Shown here piece by piece: positions 62,288 through 64,000 of a stretch of 64,000 nucleotides of DNA. The DNA comes from Streptomyces sp. PCS3-D2 (GTDB lineage: Bacteria > Actinomycetota > Actinomycetes > Streptomycetales > Streptomycetaceae), in contig NZ_CP097800.1 in the NCBI RefSeq assembly GCF_000612545.2, positions 2,167,001 through 2,231,000 on the forward strand. The letters run 5' to 3'. The notes under the pieces were generated by a model. That model was not told the DNA's origin. It saw nothing but the letters and a program-made list of their open reading frames with translations, and made no database searches. How positions within the stretch are numbered: position 1 is the stretch's first letter; every line of letters begins with the position of its first letter. The position numbers were made by a program, and so were the translations under genes.

Positions 62288-64000
62288 TCAGCGGAGCCGC
62301 TGGCTGATGACCTTGGAGACGCCGTCGCCCTGCATCGATACGCCGTAGAGCGCGTCCGCGACCTCCATCGTCCGCTTCTGGTGGGTGATCACGATCAGCT
62401 GTGAGCTCTCCTGGAGTTCCTCCATGATCCGGATCAACCGCTGCAGGTTGGTGTCGTCGAGGGCGGCCTCGACCTCGTCCATGACGTAGAACGGGCTGGG
62501 GCGCGCCTTGAAGATCGACACCAGCATGGCCACGGCCGTCAGCGAACGCTCGCCGCCGGAGAGCAACGACAGGCGCTTGACCTTCTTGCCCGGCGGGCGG
62601 GCCTCCACGTCCACCCCCGTCGTGAGCATGTTGTCCGGGTCGGTCAGCACCAACCTGCCCTCGCCGCCCGGGAACAAGCGCGCGAAGACCCCCTCGAATT
62701 CTCGGGCGGTGTCCCGGTATGCCTCGGTGAACACCTGCTCGACTCGCTCGTCGACCTCCTTCACCACGTGAAGGAGATCGGCCCGTGTCTTACGGAGATC
62801 CTCCAACTGCTCGCTGAGGAACGCGTGGCGCTCTTCCAGCGCCGCGAACTCCTCCAGGGCCAGCGGATTGACCTTGCCGAGCTGCTGGTACGCCCGTTCG
62901 GCCGCCTTGAACCGCTTCTCCTGCTGCGCCCGGACGAAGGGTCCCGGCCGGTTGCGGGGGTGCTCGGGGTCCTGCGGGAGCTCCTCGCCGTCCGCCGGCG
63001 GGGACGGGGGCACCGGCTGGTCCGGACCGTACTCGGCCACGAGCGCACGGGACTCCATGCCGAACTCCTCCAGTGCCTTGGCCTCCAGGGCCTCGATGCG
63101 CAGCCGCTGCTCGGCGCCGAGGACTTCCCCGCGGTGGACGGAGTCGGTGAGTTTGTCGAGCTCGCCCTTCAGGTCGCGGCCGTCGTTGCGCGCGTCGGTG
63201 AGCTCGCGCTCACGCAGCCCCTTGGCCCGCTCGGCCAGGGCCCGCTCCTCGTCGGCCCTGCCGAGCGAGACCTCCACATGGGCGAGGAGCTGGCGGGCCC
63301 CCTCGGCCACCGCGCGGGCCACGTCCGCCTCGTGGCGCCGACGGGCCCGGCGGCGCTCGGCGCGGGCCCGGGCCTCGCGTTCGGCGCGGGCCGCCCGGTC
63401 GAGGGAATCGGCCCGGCCGGCGAGTCCCTTGACCCGCTCCTCGTGGGTACGCAGCTGGAGCCGGGCCTCCATCTCGGTCTGGCGGGCGTTGGCCCCGTCG
63501 GCCGCGAGCCGGTCCCGGCGGGAGCCGTCGGGCTCCTCCTCCACCGGCATCTCCTCGGCCACGGCGAGCCGCTCCGCGCACTCCTCGACCTCGGTCAGCG
63601 CCTGCTCCAGGGCATCCTGGGCCTTGGCCGCGGCGGCGGCGCCCCGCTCGGCCTCGCCGGCCGCGCCCTTCGCCTGCCCGGCGAGCCGCCCGAGCTGCTG
63701 AGCCACCCCGGCACGGGCCTGCTCCGCGGCCCGCCGCCGCTCGGCGAGTTCCTCGACCAGGGCGGCCGCGTCCTGCCGCCGGGACTGCGCGGCGGCCTGC
63801 GCGGCGGCAAGCTCCGTGCACCGCCCGCCCAGTACGGCCAGCTCCGCCGCAGCCTCGTCGACGGCGGCCTGCACCTCGATCAGGCTGGGCGCCCCGGCGG
63901 ATCCGCCCTGCGCGAGGTGCGCACCGAGGAGGTCGCCCCCGACGGTCACGGCCACCGCGTCGGGGCGCCGCGCGACCAGCGCCTCGGCCTCGTCGAGCGT
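62288..64000 (-). CDS. smc: Chromosome segregation protein SMC, C-terminal half
   Basis: The last 570 residues of SMC, cut by the right edge. The first part continues the hinge region (AVAVTVGGDLLGAHLAQGGS), then a long coiled coil rich in Ala/Glu/Arg (about residues 40-360), then the C-terminal head with LSGGERSLTAVAMLVSIFKA (signature) and FYVMDEVEAALDDTNLQRLI (Walker B), ending ITHQKRTMEVADALYGVSMQ. SMC loops and condenses chromosomes with ScpAB. The stop lies 170 bases upstream of the glcP region start. Coding is intact in the visible part. Confidence 0.95.
   Translation of the reverse strand, partial: TLDEAEALVARRPDAVAVTVGGDLLGAHLAQGGSAGAPSLIEVQAAVDEAAAELAVLGGRCTELAAAQAAAQSRRQDAAALVEELAERRRAAEQARAGVAQQLGRLAGQAKGAAGEAERGAAAAAKAQDALEQALTEVEECAERLAVAEEMPVEEEPDGSRRDRLAADGANARQTEMEARLQLRTHEERVKGLAGRADSLDRAARAEREARARAERRRARRRHEADVARAVAEGARQLLAHVEVSLGRADEERALAERAKGLRERELTDARNDGRDLKGELDKLTDSVHRGEVLGAEQRLRIEALEAKALEEFGMESRALVAEYGPDQPVPPSPPADGEELPQDPEHPRNRPGPFVRAQQEKRFKAAERAYQQLGKVNPLALEEFAALEERHAFLSEQLEDLRKTRADLLHVVKEVDERVEQVFTEAYRDTAREFEGVFARLFPGGEGRLVLTDPDNMLTTGVDVEARPPGKKVKRLSLLSGGERSLTAVAMLVSIFKARPSPFYVMDEVEAALDDTNLQRLIRIMEELQESSQLIVITHQKRTMEVADALYGVSMQGDGVSKVISQRLR

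Overview
The window is a chromosomal segment of a Streptomyces species, or a very close relative. Base composition is strongly GC-rich and coding frames have G or C in almost every third position. Many genes start with GTG, and one starts with TTG. Several proteins are streptomycete hallmarks: the sporulation sigma factor WhiG, an NsdA-type regulator, an AmtB-GlnK-GlnD operon and four tandem type I signal peptidases. From memory, the right three quarters (rlmN back to smc) follow the gene order of the S. coelicolor core chromosome. I see no phage, transposon, plasmid, CRISPR array, tRNA or rRNA.

Layout. 1-15.3 kb is a polyamine uptake and catabolism region. A minus-strand operon runs aldehyde dehydrogenase, PotD, PotA, PotB, PotC and a DAO-type FAD oxidoreductase cut by the window edge. 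A second aldehyde dehydrogenase/PotD pair follows, divergent from an Lrp/AsnC regulator and a class III aminotransferase. Between them lie a coupled NADAR-Nudix pair, a DUF4190 membrane protein, adenosine deaminase, a glycerophosphodiesterase and a small membrane protein with a twin-operator, apparently leaderless promoter. 15.4-23.2 kb is accessory: an ABC ATPase with eroded motifs and its permease, a LOG-family protein, a DMT transporter, a membrane protein, and a complete ferredoxin / ferredoxin reductase / cytochrome P450 operon. 23.2-27.3 kb is a ThiBPQ-like ABC transporter behind a TPP riboswitch.

27.4-33.1 kb is housekeeping: rlmN, cdsA, frr, pyrH, tsf, rpsB, with strong hairpins between the last three. 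An M23 peptidase, a TetR regulator and whiG follow, then dprA-comM-yraN in ATGA-overlapping order, DUF2469, a Nudix gene, sipZ-sipY-sipX-sipW, rplS, trmD, rimM, a KH-domain gene, rpsP, a SprT-like protein and a short-form proS. The last part holds a methyltransferase, ffh, glnD-glnK-amtB, nsdA, a Prim-Pol protein, ftsY, a luciferase-like flavin oxidoreductase, a GlcP-type glucose permease and the C-terminal half of smc.

Together the genes cover protein export (Ffh, FtsY, four Sip enzymes), ribosome and tRNA maturation, nitrogen supply (ammonium transport with PII control, polyamines), glucose entry and development (WhiG, NsdA). The most notable non-coding features are the TPP riboswitch leader, a glcP promoter with an operator in its spacer, the twin TTGAAC operators at 10.5 kb, an 18-bp palindrome before the polyamine operon, a strong hairpin between the second aldehyde dehydrogenase and potD, and factor-independent-type terminators between convergent genes.
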